Source: Maribacter orientalis
Lineage (GTDB): Bacteria; Bacteroidota; Bacteroidia; Flavobacteriales; Flavobacteriaceae
Assembly (NCBI RefSeq): GCF_900109345.1
Contig: NZ_FNZN01000002.1
Location: forward strand, 558,001 to 622,000
Length of the DNA stretch: 64,000 nucleotides
Direction: 5' to 3'
In this document: in pieces, positions 10,401 through 18,253 of the stretch
How positions within the stretch are numbered: the stretch's first letter is position 1
Layout of the letters: each line of letters starts with the position of its first letter
Translations under genes and position numbers: made by a program
Notes under the pieces: generated by a model
What the model was told of the DNA's origin: nothing
The model's database searches: none
Seen by the model: the letters and a program-made list of their open reading frames with translations, nothing else

Positions 10401-10685
10401 CTAATAGTCGCATCAGGTGCCGGTGCCATAGGTAACCGAACTATTGGTGGTTCTGCCCTTGGTGGTATGCTTATCGGTACAATTTTCGGGGTTATCGTAA
10501 TTCCTGGGCTGTACTTTGTATTTGCAAAACTTGCCGAAGGACGCAGTCTTATTAAAGATGAATCATCCGAACCTATTTCTGAAGAATTCATGAGAGCTAG
10601 TGAAGGGGATAGCAAGACCAAACAAGCAATCAAAGAATTAAAGTCAATGATTAAAAAACTAACCAAAAGAGAAAACAATGATTAA
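7443..10685 (+). CDS. RND efflux transporter, inner-membrane pump (HAE1 family)
   Basis: Full-length 1080-residue AcrB-type pump with two repeats of six TM helices and large periplasmic loops. Starts MFKRFIHRPVLAIVISVIIV, the usual cytoplasmic helix and TM1. The TM4 motif reads GIVVDNAIVVVEAVH: the second Asp of the AcrB proton-relay pair is Asn, whereas the first pump in this window has Asp-Asp. The TM10 Lys is present (LLGKNAVLIVEFA). The C-terminus carries a charged tail of about 40 residues. It overlaps the start of the outer-membrane factor gene by 8 bp, implying translational coupling. Likely exports small hydrophobic molecules; substrate not deducible. Confidence 0.95.
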   Translation: MFKRFIHRPVLAIVISVIIVFTGLLAIKQLPISQFPEIAPTTVNIFIAYPGASADVLINSTIIPLETAINGVQGMRYVASDATSAGEGTLRIIFEPGTDPNQAVVRVKTRVDQVMPNLPELVQMEGVVITPVQPSMLMYVNLYSNNEDDNELFLYNYAYTKIVPEIQRINGIASAQILGSRKYAMRVWLKPDRMRAYNVSAEEVMEAMQEQSIIARPGRLGGSSGKKSQSLEYVLTYEGRYNEPEQYENIIVRANEEGEILKLKDVADVELGSEFFDIYSNLDGHPSASMILKQTVGSNGKDVIDAVKVKLEELKVDLPPGLEYQVSYDVSNFLDASIDKVLHTLRDAFILVAIVVFLFLGDWRSTLIPIIAVPVSLIGSFFVMQMFGLSINLITLFALVLAIGIVVDNAIVVVEAVHVKMEEENLSPYKASSEVLGEIGGAIVAITLVMVSVFIPISFMSGPVGVFYRQFSITMAGSIVISAIVALTLTPVLCAMMLKNNHGKPKRKSPIDKFIDWFNKGFERLTGSYVKLLNKIVARRMVTFGLLIAFCAAIFFTNESLPAGFIPNEDQGMIYAIIQTPPGATLERTNDVARKLQEICEEMEGVESVSSLAGYEIMTEGRGSNAGTCLINLKPWGEREHSVHEIMEELEEETKDLGAVIEYFEPPAVPGFGSSGGFSMRLLDKTENTDYHVFEKINNDFMKALGEREELTGLFTFYSANYPQYELKINNKIAMQKGVSIGKAMENLNILIGSTYEQGFIRFGRFFKVYTQAAPEYRALPSDLEKLFVKNEEGEMVPYSAFMSLEKKLGPNEITRYNLYNSAAINGLPAKGFTTGNAINAIKEVAKETLPRGYDIAWEGLSYDEANRGSESLYIFIVVLIFVYFVLAAQYESFLLPFAVILSLPAGIFGSFLLLKMTGLANDVYAQIGVIMLVGLLGKNAVLIVEFAVQKQRQGATVLEAAIEGSRARFRPILMTSFAFIAGLIPLIVASGAGAIGNRTIGGSALGGMLIGTIFGVIVIPGLYFVFAKLAEGRSLIKDESSEPISEEFMRASEGDSKTKQAIKELKSMIKKLTKRENND

Positions 10686-12129
10686 CATTATAAAATTCTT
10701 TATGAAGCACGGTAAACTGCTTTTGGTGCTATTACTAGGCGTTTGCGTTTTTAACTCTTGTGTTCCTACTAAAGAACTTAAACAAGAAAATAAAAACCTA
10801 CCATCGCAGTATGTACAACAATCGACTGATACAACTAATAGTGCAATTATTCAATGGAAAGATTTTTTCAAAGATGATAACTTGATAAAGCTTATTGACA
10901 CAGCATTGGTTAATAACCAAGAGTTGAACATCATGTTGAAACAAATTGATGTAGCTCAGAATGAAGTTAAAGCTAGAAAAGGTGAATACTTACCTTTTAT
11001 CACTTATGGCGCAGGAGCCGAGGTTGAAAAAGTTGGTGAGTATACCCGTAATGGCGCTGTTGAAAAAAATCTGGAAATAAAGGAAGGGGAAGAATTTCCT
11101 GAGCCACTAACGGATTACTCTGCAGGAATTTTTGCCTCATGGGAGCTTGATATCTGGAAAAAACTGCGTAATTCTAAAAAAGCAGCTGTTCTAGAATATC
11201 TTTCAAGTATTGAGGGTAAGAATTTTATGGTAACTAGAATCATTGCAGAAATTGCAGATTCTTATTATGAGCTTTTAGCACTAGATAATCAGCTAGCATT
11301 TATCGAGCAAAATCTTGAATTACAAGAGAATGCCCTTAAAATGGTTCGATTACAAAAAGAAGCTGCGCGTGCTACAGAACTTGCTGTTAAAAGGTTCGAA
11401 GCAGAAGTCTTTAAAAACCAAAGCCATAAGTTTGAGGTACAACAAGAAATTGTTGAAATGGAAAACAAGCTCAATTTTTTAATTGGGCGTCAACCTCAAT
11501 ACATTGCTCGTAATTCATCAGGTTTTATCGAAACAGAGATGGATACTATTTACTCAGGAGTACCTTCGCAGTTACTTCAAAACAGACCTGATATTAGACA
11601 AGCGGAATATGAATTGGAAGCAGCCAAACTTAATATCAAAGTCGCTAGAGCAAATTTTTATCCTAGCATAGGTATAAAAGCTGGCATTGGGTTACAGGCT
11701 TTCAATCCGAAGTATTTATCGGCTACTCCTGAATCGCTTATGTACAGCGCTATGGGTGATATCGTGGGACCTTTAATAAATAGAAATGCAATAAAAGCAA
11801 ACTACAATACGGCTAATGCAAAACAAGTACAAGCTGTTTTTGAGTTTGAAAAAGCAATTTTGAATGGCTATATAGAAGTTGTGAATCAGCTTTCTAAAAT
11901 GGCAAACCTTAAAAAGAGTTATAATTTAAAGGAAAACCAAGTGAAGGCTTTGACAGAATCTATTGATTTATCTACTCGATTATTTCAATCTGCAAGAATT
12001 GAATACATTGAGGTGTTGTTAACGCAACGTGAAGCCTTAGAATCAAAAATGGAGCTGGTAGAAACTAAAAAAGACCAATTAATGGCAAGGGTAAATGTTT
12101 ACCAAGCTTTAGGTGGTGGATGGAATTGA
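10678..12129 (+). CDS. Outer-membrane efflux lipoprotein (TolC/NodT family)
   Basis: Channel component of the second tripartite pump. The ATG at 10678 overlaps the pump's last codons; an internal ATG at 10702 (MKHGKLLLVLLLG) would also give a good signal peptide. Either way the lipobox VFNSC predicts acylation and outer-membrane location. Conserved OEP elements include SWELDIWKKLRNSKKAA, LLQNRPDIRQAEYELEAA and the terminal ALGGGWN. The gene ends the operon, 34 bp before a strong terminator. It shares architecture but only partial sequence with the factor at 2473-3876. Confidence 0.94.
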   Translation: MINIIKFFMKHGKLLLVLLLGVCVFNSCVPTKELKQENKNLPSQYVQQSTDTTNSAIIQWKDFFKDDNLIKLIDTALVNNQELNIMLKQIDVAQNEVKARKGEYLPFITYGAGAEVEKVGEYTRNGAVEKNLEIKEGEEFPEPLTDYSAGIFASWELDIWKKLRNSKKAAVLEYLSSIEGKNFMVTRIIAEIADSYYELLALDNQLAFIEQNLELQENALKMVRLQKEAARATELAVKRFEAEVFKNQSHKFEVQQEIVEMENKLNFLIGRQPQYIARNSSGFIETEMDTIYSGVPSQLLQNRPDIRQAEYELEAAKLNIKVARANFYPSIGIKAGIGLQAFNPKYLSATPESLMYSAMGDIVGPLINRNAIKANYNTANAKQVQAVFEFEKAILNGYIEVVNQLSKMANLKKSYNLKENQVKALTESIDLSTRLFQSARIEYIEVLLTQREALESKMELVETKKDQLMARVNVYQALGGGWN

Positions 12130-12163
12130 TAATCTTATTTAAACTTTTTAATTAATTAAGACG

Positions 12164-12203
12164 CAAACCCTAATAGAGAAATTCTATTAGGGTTTGTTTT
12201 TTG
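12164..12203 (+). terminator. Rho-independent terminator of the second efflux operon
   Basis: Perfect 14-bp stem, CAAACCCTAATAGA (12164-12177) and TCTATTAGGGTTTG (12183-12196), with a 5-nt loop, followed by TTTTTTG. The remaining stretch to 12435 is AT-rich; I see no gene in it and no promoter I would defend. Confidence 0.92.
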
Positions 12204-12435
12204 TTCAAAATTCTACCCCAACAGACCATTTAAACTCGAGTTTGTCCCACATTTTAAATTATTTTCCTTGAATTTATGTTCAACTTTTTAATTGTAATTT
12301 AATTTATTAGGGACATTATATTAAACATTTATGTTAATCATCGCTTAACATTATCGCTATTTTAATCGTTTTTTTAACTTTAATTCAAATTGCTGTGAAA
12401 AAGAAAATTTTATTTATTACTCTAAGCTAGATTGC

Positions 12436-12960
12436 ATGATAGATTTAAAAGATTACGACAACGCCGTAATCAAGTTTAGAAAAAGATTAAACTATGTCAT
12501 TTTACCTGTTCTTTCATGGGATTTCTACGCCGAAAATCTTGAAAGTATTTATAAATCTGAAGAAGACATGATCGCTCTTATGAGTTTAAGGTCATTAAAT
12601 TCTTGGAATATAGATACTGAAGCATTAGATGAGAGATTGAAGGTCAAAAAAAATGTGGTAATTGTAACCGACACTAATTTAAATATTGTTTTTGCTACAA
12701 AAAATATTTGGGAGATGAATCAATATCACCCAAATGAAATTTTAGGTAAAAAGCCTAAGATGTTTCAAGGCAGTAAGACTTCAAAATCTACTCTAAAAAT
12801 AGTCTCTGAAGCAGTTAAGTCAAATAAGCCTTTCGAGGTTACCATAGTTAACTATCGTAAAGATGGCTCTACCTATAACTGTTGGATTCAAGGTCAACCA
12901 ATTTTTGACCAAAAAGGAAAGGTAGTTAATTTCATTGCCTATGAGAAGGAAGTTGCTTAA
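12436..12960 (+). CDS. Single PAS-domain protein, LOV-like but without the flavin cysteine
   Basis: 174 residues: an N-terminal helical segment (1-70) then one PAS domain (about 72-174) with VVIVTDTNLNIVFATKNIWEMNQY, GKKPKMFQGSKTSKSTL, and a C-terminal strand pair NYRKDGSTYNCWIQGQPIFDQKGKVVNFIAYEKEV. The GxxPxxxQ segment aligns with the LOV motif GxNCRFLQ, but the adduct-forming Cys is absent, as in many ordinary PAS sensors. There is no kinase, HTH or GGDEF output, so it must act by protein-protein contact. It stands alone, followed by a bidirectional terminator shared with pyk. Binding ligand unknown. Confidence 0.85.
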   Translation: MIDLKDYDNAVIKFRKRLNYVILPVLSWDFYAENLESIYKSEEDMIALMSLRSLNSWNIDTEALDERLKVKKNVVIVTDTNLNIVFATKNIWEMNQYHPNEILGKKPKMFQGSKTSKSTLKIVSEAVKSNKPFEVTIVNYRKDGSTYNCWIQGQPIFDQKGKVVNFIAYEKEVA

Positions 12961-12974
12961 AGAAAAATAAGACA

Positions 12975-13012
12975 AAAAAATGGGTCACTTTTCAGTGACC
13001 CATTTTTTTTCA
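12975..13012. terminator. Bidirectional terminator between the PAS gene and pyk
   Basis: TGGGTCACT-TTTC-AGTGACCCA stem flanked by A7 on the left and T8 on the right, so it works for the PAS gene on the plus strand and for pyk on the minus strand. Confidence 0.92.
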
Positions 13013-13027
13013 TTTCCGTTAGAACGG

Positions 13028-14470
13028 CTAAATATCGCCGGATTCTATCTCAGTTACTCTTAGCGTATTAACCATACCTTTATCTTTCATAGGCATCGCC
13101 GCAAGACTGATTAACATATCGCCAACTTCTATGTATCCTTTTTTGAATGCCATACGGTTTACATCATCAATCGTATCATCAGTAGAAACATTCTTGTCAT
13201 AATAAAAAGCTTTCACCCCCCATAAAAGATTCAATTGCGTAAGTATTCTTTTATTCGATGTAAATACAAGTATGTGTGCACTTGGTCTCCATGCCGAAAT
13301 TTGAAAAGCGGTATATCCACTATTGGTCAAGGTAGAAATTGCCTTTGCTTTTATTTCATTTGCCATTAATGCTGCATGGTAACAAATAGATTTAGTTATA
13401 AATCTTTTTGTACGAATATGTGGTGGATCATGAGGAACACGAATTAAATCTGAACCTTCAACACTTTGTAAAATACTTGACATTTTTTGAATTACTTCAA
13501 CAGGGTAATTACCCACCGATGTTTCACCAGATAACATAACAGCATCTGCACCATCCATAACCGAGTTAGCAACATCATTAACTTCTGCTCTAGTTGGTGT
13601 AAGACTAGTAATCATGGTTTCCATCATTTGCGTTGCAATAATTACCGGAATCCTAGCTTTCTTGGCACGTAGTACCAATTGTTTTTGAATTAAAGGAACT
13701 TCATGAGCAGGTACCTCAACACCTAAATCTCCACGAGCAACCATAAGTCCATCACAATACGCTACAATCTTATCAATATTCTCAACCGCCTCTGGCTTCT
13801 CAATTTTTGCTATAATTGGAATTTTATGGGCAGAATGTTTATTGATAATATTTTGCAGATCAATCAAATCTTGACTGAAACGAACGAAAGATAGGGCAAT
13901 CCAATCCACTTCTAAACTAATTGCAAATTCGGCATCCTTAATATCCTTAGGTGTTAGTGCCGGTAATGAAATGTTCGTGTTTGGTAGATTTACACCTTTT
14001 TTAGATTTAAGTGGCCCACCTTGAATAACCTTGGCCAATACTTCATCATTTCCATTGGTTTTAACTACTTCAAACATTAGTTTACCATCATCCAATAGAA
14101 TGCGTTCCCCAGCCTTAACATCTCTAGGAAATTCTTTGTAATTCATGTACACCCTTTCAGCAGTACCCTCAAAAGGTTTCCCGGTAACAAATGTTATTTC
14201 ATCACCAGGACTAACTACAACATCGCCTGCCATTACACCTACACGTAGTTTAGGACCCTGCAAATCTGCTAAAATGGATGTGTTTGTATCCATTTCTTCA
14301 TTCAATTCACGTATCATTTTAACACGTTCCGTTACATCATCATAATCGGCGTGAGAAAAATTTATTCTGAAGACATCTACTCCTGCATTGATCATGCTCC
14401 TGAGTACCTCTTTCTTGCTGGTTGCAGGCCCTAAAGTGGCTACAATTTTCGTCTTTTTTACAGTTGGCAT
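13028..14470 (-). CDS. pyk: Pyruvate kinase
   Basis: Transfers phosphate from phosphoenolpyruvate to ADP in the last step of glycolysis. 480 residues, normal for a bacterial enzyme. Landmarks: KIVATLGPATS at the N-terminus, ILADLQGPKLRVG, IIAKIEKPEAVENID with the catalytic Lys, MVARGDLGVEVP and ATQMMETM around the active site, and a C-terminal allosteric domain (SICYHAALMANEIKAKAISTLTNSGYTA). It starts 2 bp after the IPExxxVDY-family gene ends, so the two form an operon, as is usual in Flavobacteriia. Confidence 0.98.
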   Translation of the reverse strand: MPTVKKTKIVATLGPATSKKEVLRSMINAGVDVFRINFSHADYDDVTERVKMIRELNEEMDTNTSILADLQGPKLRVGVMAGDVVVSPGDEITFVTGKPFEGTAERVYMNYKEFPRDVKAGERILLDDGKLMFEVVKTNGNDEVLAKVIQGGPLKSKKGVNLPNTNISLPALTPKDIKDAEFAISLEVDWIALSFVRFSQDLIDLQNIINKHSAHKIPIIAKIEKPEAVENIDKIVAYCDGLMVARGDLGVEVPAHEVPLIQKQLVLRAKKARIPVIIATQMMETMITSLTPTRAEVNDVANSVMDGADAVMLSGETSVGNYPVEVIQKMSSILQSVEGSDLIRVPHDPPHIRTKRFITKSICYHAALMANEIKAKAISTLTNSGYTAFQISAWRPSAHILVFTSNKRILTQLNLLWGVKAFYYDKNVSTDDTIDDVNRMAFKKGYIEVGDMLISLAAMPMKDKGMVNTLRVTEIESGDI

Positions 14471-14472
14471 TT

Positions 14473-14937
14473 TTAAAATATTAAATTGTTCTTCGATTTT
14501 AGTTTTTCTGTACTTATTTCATACGCTGCCATAACCCTTGGCAACATAAGTATATTTTTAATTAACGAGTTTGTATCGAATTCCTTCTCCGTTTCTATTT
14601 TCAATAGATAATCAACATCCTTATATTCAGGTATAAGCCTTGGTTTAGAAAATGTTGTTTCGTTCTGGAATAAATCATTATTGGAAATCAGTTCTTGTTC
14701 ACTGCCGTGGTTAGCAACTAACACCCAATACATGTCATGAAATTCATCATCCCAATCAAAAATTGGAAATGATTTATTTTCATCAAGATTAAAATCTTTT
14801 CTTGTTCTTACAAATTTTGCTTTAACACTTTGATTTAATCCATAGACTAAAGCATAATCGTCTAAAGTAGTATGTAATGCTATTAGGATAAAAGATTCAT
14901 CATAAAAATCATCATTTATTTTATAAATAGCTGCCAT
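14473..14937 (-). CDS. IPExxxVDY family protein
   Basis: Bacteroidota-specific family of unknown function, named after the motif seen here as LIPEYKDVDYLLKIE (about residues 98-112). The 154-residue protein has no signal peptide or TM segment and is probably cytoplasmic. A central FPIFDWDDEFHDMYWVLVANHG segment is also characteristic. It precedes pyk by 2 bp on the same strand; this linkage is common in Flavobacteriia and suggests a role tied to central metabolism, although none is established. Confidence 0.88.
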   Translation of the reverse strand: MAAIYKINDDFYDESFILIALHTTLDDYALVYGLNQSVKAKFVRTRKDFNLDENKSFPIFDWDDEFHDMYWVLVANHGSEQELISNNDLFQNETTFSKPRLIPEYKDVDYLLKIETEKEFDTNSLIKNILMLPRVMAAYEISTEKLKSKNNLIF

Positions 14938-15052
14938 ACTCCAAGAAAAGCGTAAATATAAAACTAATAAGCTTTAAAGCCTAGTTTCACAAATTGATAT
15001 AAACATTATAAAAGTTATTAAAATGTTAGCATTTTATCATTTTGGCTTAAGA

Positions 15053-15787
15053 TTAATTCTCCATCTTGTTCTGAAGTGCAAAGAATGCTCTTTTTGAAGC
15101 TCTCTCTTCTGCCTTCTTCTTTGAAGTTGCCCTGGCTTTGGCTACCACATTACCTCCAATAGAAAGTTTAACTGCAAAATGTTTTAAAGCATCATTTCCT
15201 GTATCGTCATAAACATCAAAATCAAAAGTTTTCTTTTGCTTTTGACACCATTCAATGACTAAACTCTTATAGCTTATAACTCTGCCTTCTAATTGCTCAA
15301 TATCCACATAGGGCTCTATCACCCTCTTTTTAATAAACTTATCACAGTAATTATAACCTCTATCTAAATAGATTGCACCTACCAGAGCTTCAAAAACATT
15401 ACCATGAATATTTTGGCCAAAGTGCGATTTAGGGATTCTACTTTCTACAAAATTGATTAACCCCAAATCTTTACCAAGCTCATTAAGGTGTTCTCTACTT
15501 ACTATTTTAGAACGCATTTTGGTAAGATAACCCTCATCACCCTCGGGAACTTCATTATAAAGATGCTTGGAAATTATAGTACCTAACATAGAATCGCCTA
15601 AGAATTCTAATCGTTCATAATTCATAGCATTTCCCTTTTCATCTTTTTTATTCAAAGACCTATGTAAAAAGGCCTTTTTATAAAATGATAATGTTTTAGG
15701 CTTGAATCCTAAAATTTTGGTGACCCCCAAAAAAAAATCCCCATCCTCTTTAGAATGGGAATTAAATAAGTTTGTGGGAAAAGACAT
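15053..15787 (-). CDS. rnc: Ribonuclease III
   Basis: Double-strand-specific endoribonuclease that processes rRNA precursors and structured transcripts. The signature NYERLEFLGDSMLGTII and the second acidic cluster VFEALVGAIYLDRG form the catalytic site. A C-terminal dsRNA-binding domain follows (SYKSLVIEWCQKQKK ... AKARATSKKKAEERASKRAF). 244 residues is typical. The gene begins 7 bp after fabF stops, giving the common acpP-fabF-rnc order. Confidence 0.97.
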   Translation of the reverse strand: MSFPTNLFNSHSKEDGDFFLGVTKILGFKPKTLSFYKKAFLHRSLNKKDEKGNAMNYERLEFLGDSMLGTIISKHLYNEVPEGDEGYLTKMRSKIVSREHLNELGKDLGLINFVESRIPKSHFGQNIHGNVFEALVGAIYLDRGYNYCDKFIKKRVIEPYVDIEQLEGRVISYKSLVIEWCQKQKKTFDFDVYDDTGNDALKHFAVKLSIGGNVVAKARATSKKKAEERASKRAFFALQNKMEN

Positions 15788-15794
15788 AAAATTA

Positions 15795-17045
15795 TTAATC
15801 TAATTTTTTAAAAACCACACATGCATTATGGCCACCAAAGCCAAATGTATTACTCATCGCTACTCTAACATCACGTTTCTGCGCTTTGTTCAAAGTTAGG
15901 TTTAAATTAGGGTCGATATTTTCATCTACCGTAGTATGATTAATTGTAGGTGGCACTATACCATGTTCCATTGCCAATATTGAGGCTATGGCTTCTATAG
16001 CTCCTGCAGCACCCAATAAATGTCCTGTCATAGATTTGGTAGAATTGATATTTATATTTTTTGCATGCTCACCAAAAACTTTTGTAATCGCTTTTAATTC
16101 CGCTACATCACCTAGTGGTGTAGAAGTACCATGAGTATTTATGGCATCTACATCTTCTATTGATAGACCAGCATCTCTTAAACAGTTCTCCATTACTCTT
16201 ACCACTCCGATTCCATCAGGGTGAGGTGCCGTCATATGATAAGCATCACTTGACATTCCGCCTCCTGCTACTTCAGCATATATTTTTGCTCCTCTAGCAA
16301 TTGCATGCTCATATTCTTCTAGAACCAATGCACCAGCGCCTTCCCCTAAGACGAAACCATCTCTGGTTGCATCAAAAGGTCTTGAAGCCGTTTCTGGACT
16401 TTCATTTCTAGTAGATAAAGCGTGCATTGCTCCAAAACCACCCATACCTGCAATAGTAACTGCAGCTTCACTACCACCTGTTACGATTACATCACAATGT
16501 CCTAAACGTATATAGTTTAAGGCATCTATCATTGCATTGGCCGAAGAGGCACAAGCAGAAACAGTAGTATAATTTGGCCCCATAAAACCATGCTTTATGG
16601 AAATATTTCCTGGTGCAATATCTGCAATCATCTTTGGTATAAAGAAAGGATTGAATCTAGGAGTACCATCTCCATTTGCAAAATTCATTACTTCATTCTG
16701 AAAAGTTTCCAAACCTCCTATTCCTGCTCCCCAAATAACACCAACACGAAATTTATCGACTTTTTCTAAATCTAATTTAGAATCAAGAATGGCTTCGTCA
16801 GATGATATAAGAGCATATTGTGCAAATCTATCTAGCTTACGGCCTTCCTTTCTGTCAAAATAATCTTCGGTACTGTAATTTTTCAGCTCACAAGCAAATT
16901 TAACTTTGAACTTTTCTGTATCGTAATAGGTTATTGGTGCAGATCCGCTTTTACCGCTTATCAATGCATCCCAATATTCCTCAATATTATTACCTATCGG
17001 GGTAAGTGCCCCCAATCCTGTAACTACAACTCGCTTTAACTGCAT
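15795..17045 (-). CDS. fabF: Beta-ketoacyl-ACP synthase II
   Basis: Elongating condensing enzyme of type II fatty acid synthesis, using acyl-ACP and malonyl-ACP. The active-site Cys is in TTVSACASSANAMIDAL and the two His are in NTHGTSTPLGD and KSMTGHLLGAAG. The 416-residue length is normal. It follows acpP on the same strand, but a terminator-like hairpin lies in the 108-bp gap (17086-17128), which would make fabF-rnc expression lower than acpP. rnc starts 7 bp downstream. Confidence 0.98.
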   Translation of the reverse strand: MQLKRVVVTGLGALTPIGNNIEEYWDALISGKSGSAPITYYDTEKFKVKFACELKNYSTEDYFDRKEGRKLDRFAQYALISSDEAILDSKLDLEKVDKFRVGVIWGAGIGGLETFQNEVMNFANGDGTPRFNPFFIPKMIADIAPGNISIKHGFMGPNYTTVSACASSANAMIDALNYIRLGHCDVIVTGGSEAAVTIAGMGGFGAMHALSTRNESPETASRPFDATRDGFVLGEGAGALVLEEYEHAIARGAKIYAEVAGGGMSSDAYHMTAPHPDGIGVVRVMENCLRDAGLSIEDVDAINTHGTSTPLGDVAELKAITKVFGEHAKNININSTKSMTGHLLGAAGAIEAIASILAMEHGIVPPTINHTTVDENIDPNLNLTLNKAQKRDVRVAMSNTFGFGGHNACVVFKKLD

Positions 17046-17085
17046 TTAACTTGTTATTTGTTTAAATCTAAACCAAGCGTAAATT

Positions 17086-17128
17086 AAAAAAAATTATCCA
17101 TGCGGAGCATTTACCACATGGATAATTT
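17086..17128 (-). terminator. Terminator/attenuator between acpP and fabF
   Basis: On the minus strand, arms AAATTATCCATG and CATGGATAATTT (12 bp, 14-nt loop) are followed by a T run (plus-strand A run 17086-17093). It sits downstream of acpP and upstream of fabF, so it should end most acpP transcripts and allow limited read-through. Confidence 0.85.
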
Positions 17129-17153
17129 GAATTCTATTTAAGAATACATGATT

Positions 17154-17387
17154 TTACTTCGCTTCTTCTATATAGCTGATGGCTTGACCAACAGTTGCGA
17201 TATTTTCGGCTTGATCGTCTGGAATTTGAATATCAAATTCCTTTTCGAATTCCATTATCAACTCTACTGTATCCAATGAATCTGCGCCTAAATCGTTAGT
17301 AAAGCTAGCTTCCGTTACCACTTCGTTTTCATCAACTCCTAATTTATCTACGATGATAGCTTTAACTCTTGATGCAATGTCTGACAT
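17154..17387 (-). CDS. acpP: Acyl carrier protein
   Basis: 77-residue acidic carrier of growing fatty acyl chains. The phosphopantetheine attachment Ser is in [15 protein letters not shown] (Ser about residue 37), and the rest is the usual four-helix ACP ([16 protein letters not shown]..., [21 protein letters not shown]). First gene of the acpP-fabF-rnc group. A -7 like TATTTTTG lies 33 bp upstream. The hairpin immediately downstream would give a short, abundant monocistronic message, matching the high ACP demand. Confidence 0.98.
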   Translation of the reverse strand: MSDIASRVKAIIVDKLGVDENEVVTEASFTNDLGADSLDTVELIMEFEKEFDIQIPDDQAENIATVGQAISYIEEAK

Positions 17388-17420
17388 AATAATATTTGTT
17401 TTAAAAATTTAAATTGTAGG

Positions 17421-17428
17421 CAAAAATA
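17421..17428 (-). promoter_or_regulatory. Putative -7 element for acpP
   Basis: TATTTTTG on the minus strand matches TAnnTTTG; the -33 TTG is not obvious. No gene lies in the surrounding 17388-17677 gap, which otherwise holds only the purN promoter. Confidence 0.45.
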
Positions 17429-17622
17429 AAAAACTTTGGTTTAATTACACTAATTGTCGTTAAAATGTATTGTAATTTAATAAAATTAAATACAAGTGCT
17501 GTAATTTTACCATATTTATATTTTGTTTCGGCAACGTTGAAAAAGGGTATTGAAAGAGGTGAGTTAATAGAACTATAAATGATAATCGTTTTTTTCTAAA
17601 TCCTGACAAGCTTCTTGTTTAC

Positions 17623-17630
17623 TATTTTTG
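17623..17630 (+). promoter_or_regulatory. Putative -7 element for purN
   Basis: TATTTTTG matches TAnnTTTG, 47 bp before the TTG start of purN. No TTG at the expected -33 distance. I see no purine riboswitch or PurR-like site. Confidence 0.4.
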
Positions 17631-17677
17631 CTCCGAACTTAATTAGTTGTTTTGCTCTCTTTTAAAGACCATTTCTA

Positions 17678-18253
17678 TTGAAAACCAAACAAATTATTCT
17701 TTTTGCCTCAGGTTCTGGGTCGAATGTCGAAAACATTGCCAACTATTTTAAATTCAGAAAGGACGTTACTATATCCTGTGTACTTACTAACAAAACCGAT
17801 GCCAAAGTCATTGAACGTTGTAATAGACTTGAATTAAATGTAATTTATTTTAATCGACAGGCATTTTCAAAAAGTGATTTCGTTTTAAAAATGTTACAAT
17901 CACTTAATCCAGATCTTATTGTCTTAGCAGGATTTCTTTGGAAAATACCTGAACCTATAACTAATGCTTTTCCAAATAAAATCATCAACATTCATCCTGC
18001 CTTATTACCTAAATATGGTGGCAAGGGTATGTACGGAATGAAAGTTCACAATACTATTAAAGCAAATAACGAATCAGAAACCGGCATTACTATACACTAT
18101 GTAAATGCTCACTATGATGAGGGCGCCATAATTCAACAAGAAAAAACAGCAATTGATAGCAAGGATACCGCTGAGGATATCGCGAGTAAAGTACATCAAT
18201 TAGAATACGAGTTTTTCCCAAAAGTTATTGACGATTTATTATTTAAAAAGTAA
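17678..18253 (+). CDS. purN: Phosphoribosylglycinamide formyltransferase
   Basis: Transfers formyl from 10-formyl-THF to GAR in purine synthesis. 191 residues. Motifs: LFASGSGSNVENI (phosphate loop, about 8-20), NIHPALLPKYGGKGMYGMKVH with the catalytic Asn and His, and GITIHYVNAHYDEGAII with the catalytic Asp. The start appears to be TTG at 17678, since no ATG fits and KTKQIILFASG is the natural N-terminus. The final base of its stop overlaps the ATG of the RNase H gene. Two other purine-linked genes, purF and its neighbouring kinase, lie 2.3-3.2 kb downstream on the same strand. Confidence 0.95.
   Translation: MKTKQIILFASGSGSNVENIANYFKFRKDVTISCVLTNKTDAKVIERCNRLELNVIYFNRQAFSKSDFVLKMLQSLNPDLIVLAGFLWKIPEPITNAFPNKIINIHPALLPKYGGKGMYGMKVHNTIKANNESETGITIHYVNAHYDEGAIIQQEKTAIDSKDTAEDIASKVHQLEYEFFPKVIDDLLFKK

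Noticed and set aside
17388-17677. Purine riboswitch upstream of purN
   Set aside because: No conserved three-way junction or loop sequences are visible; only promoter-like elements.
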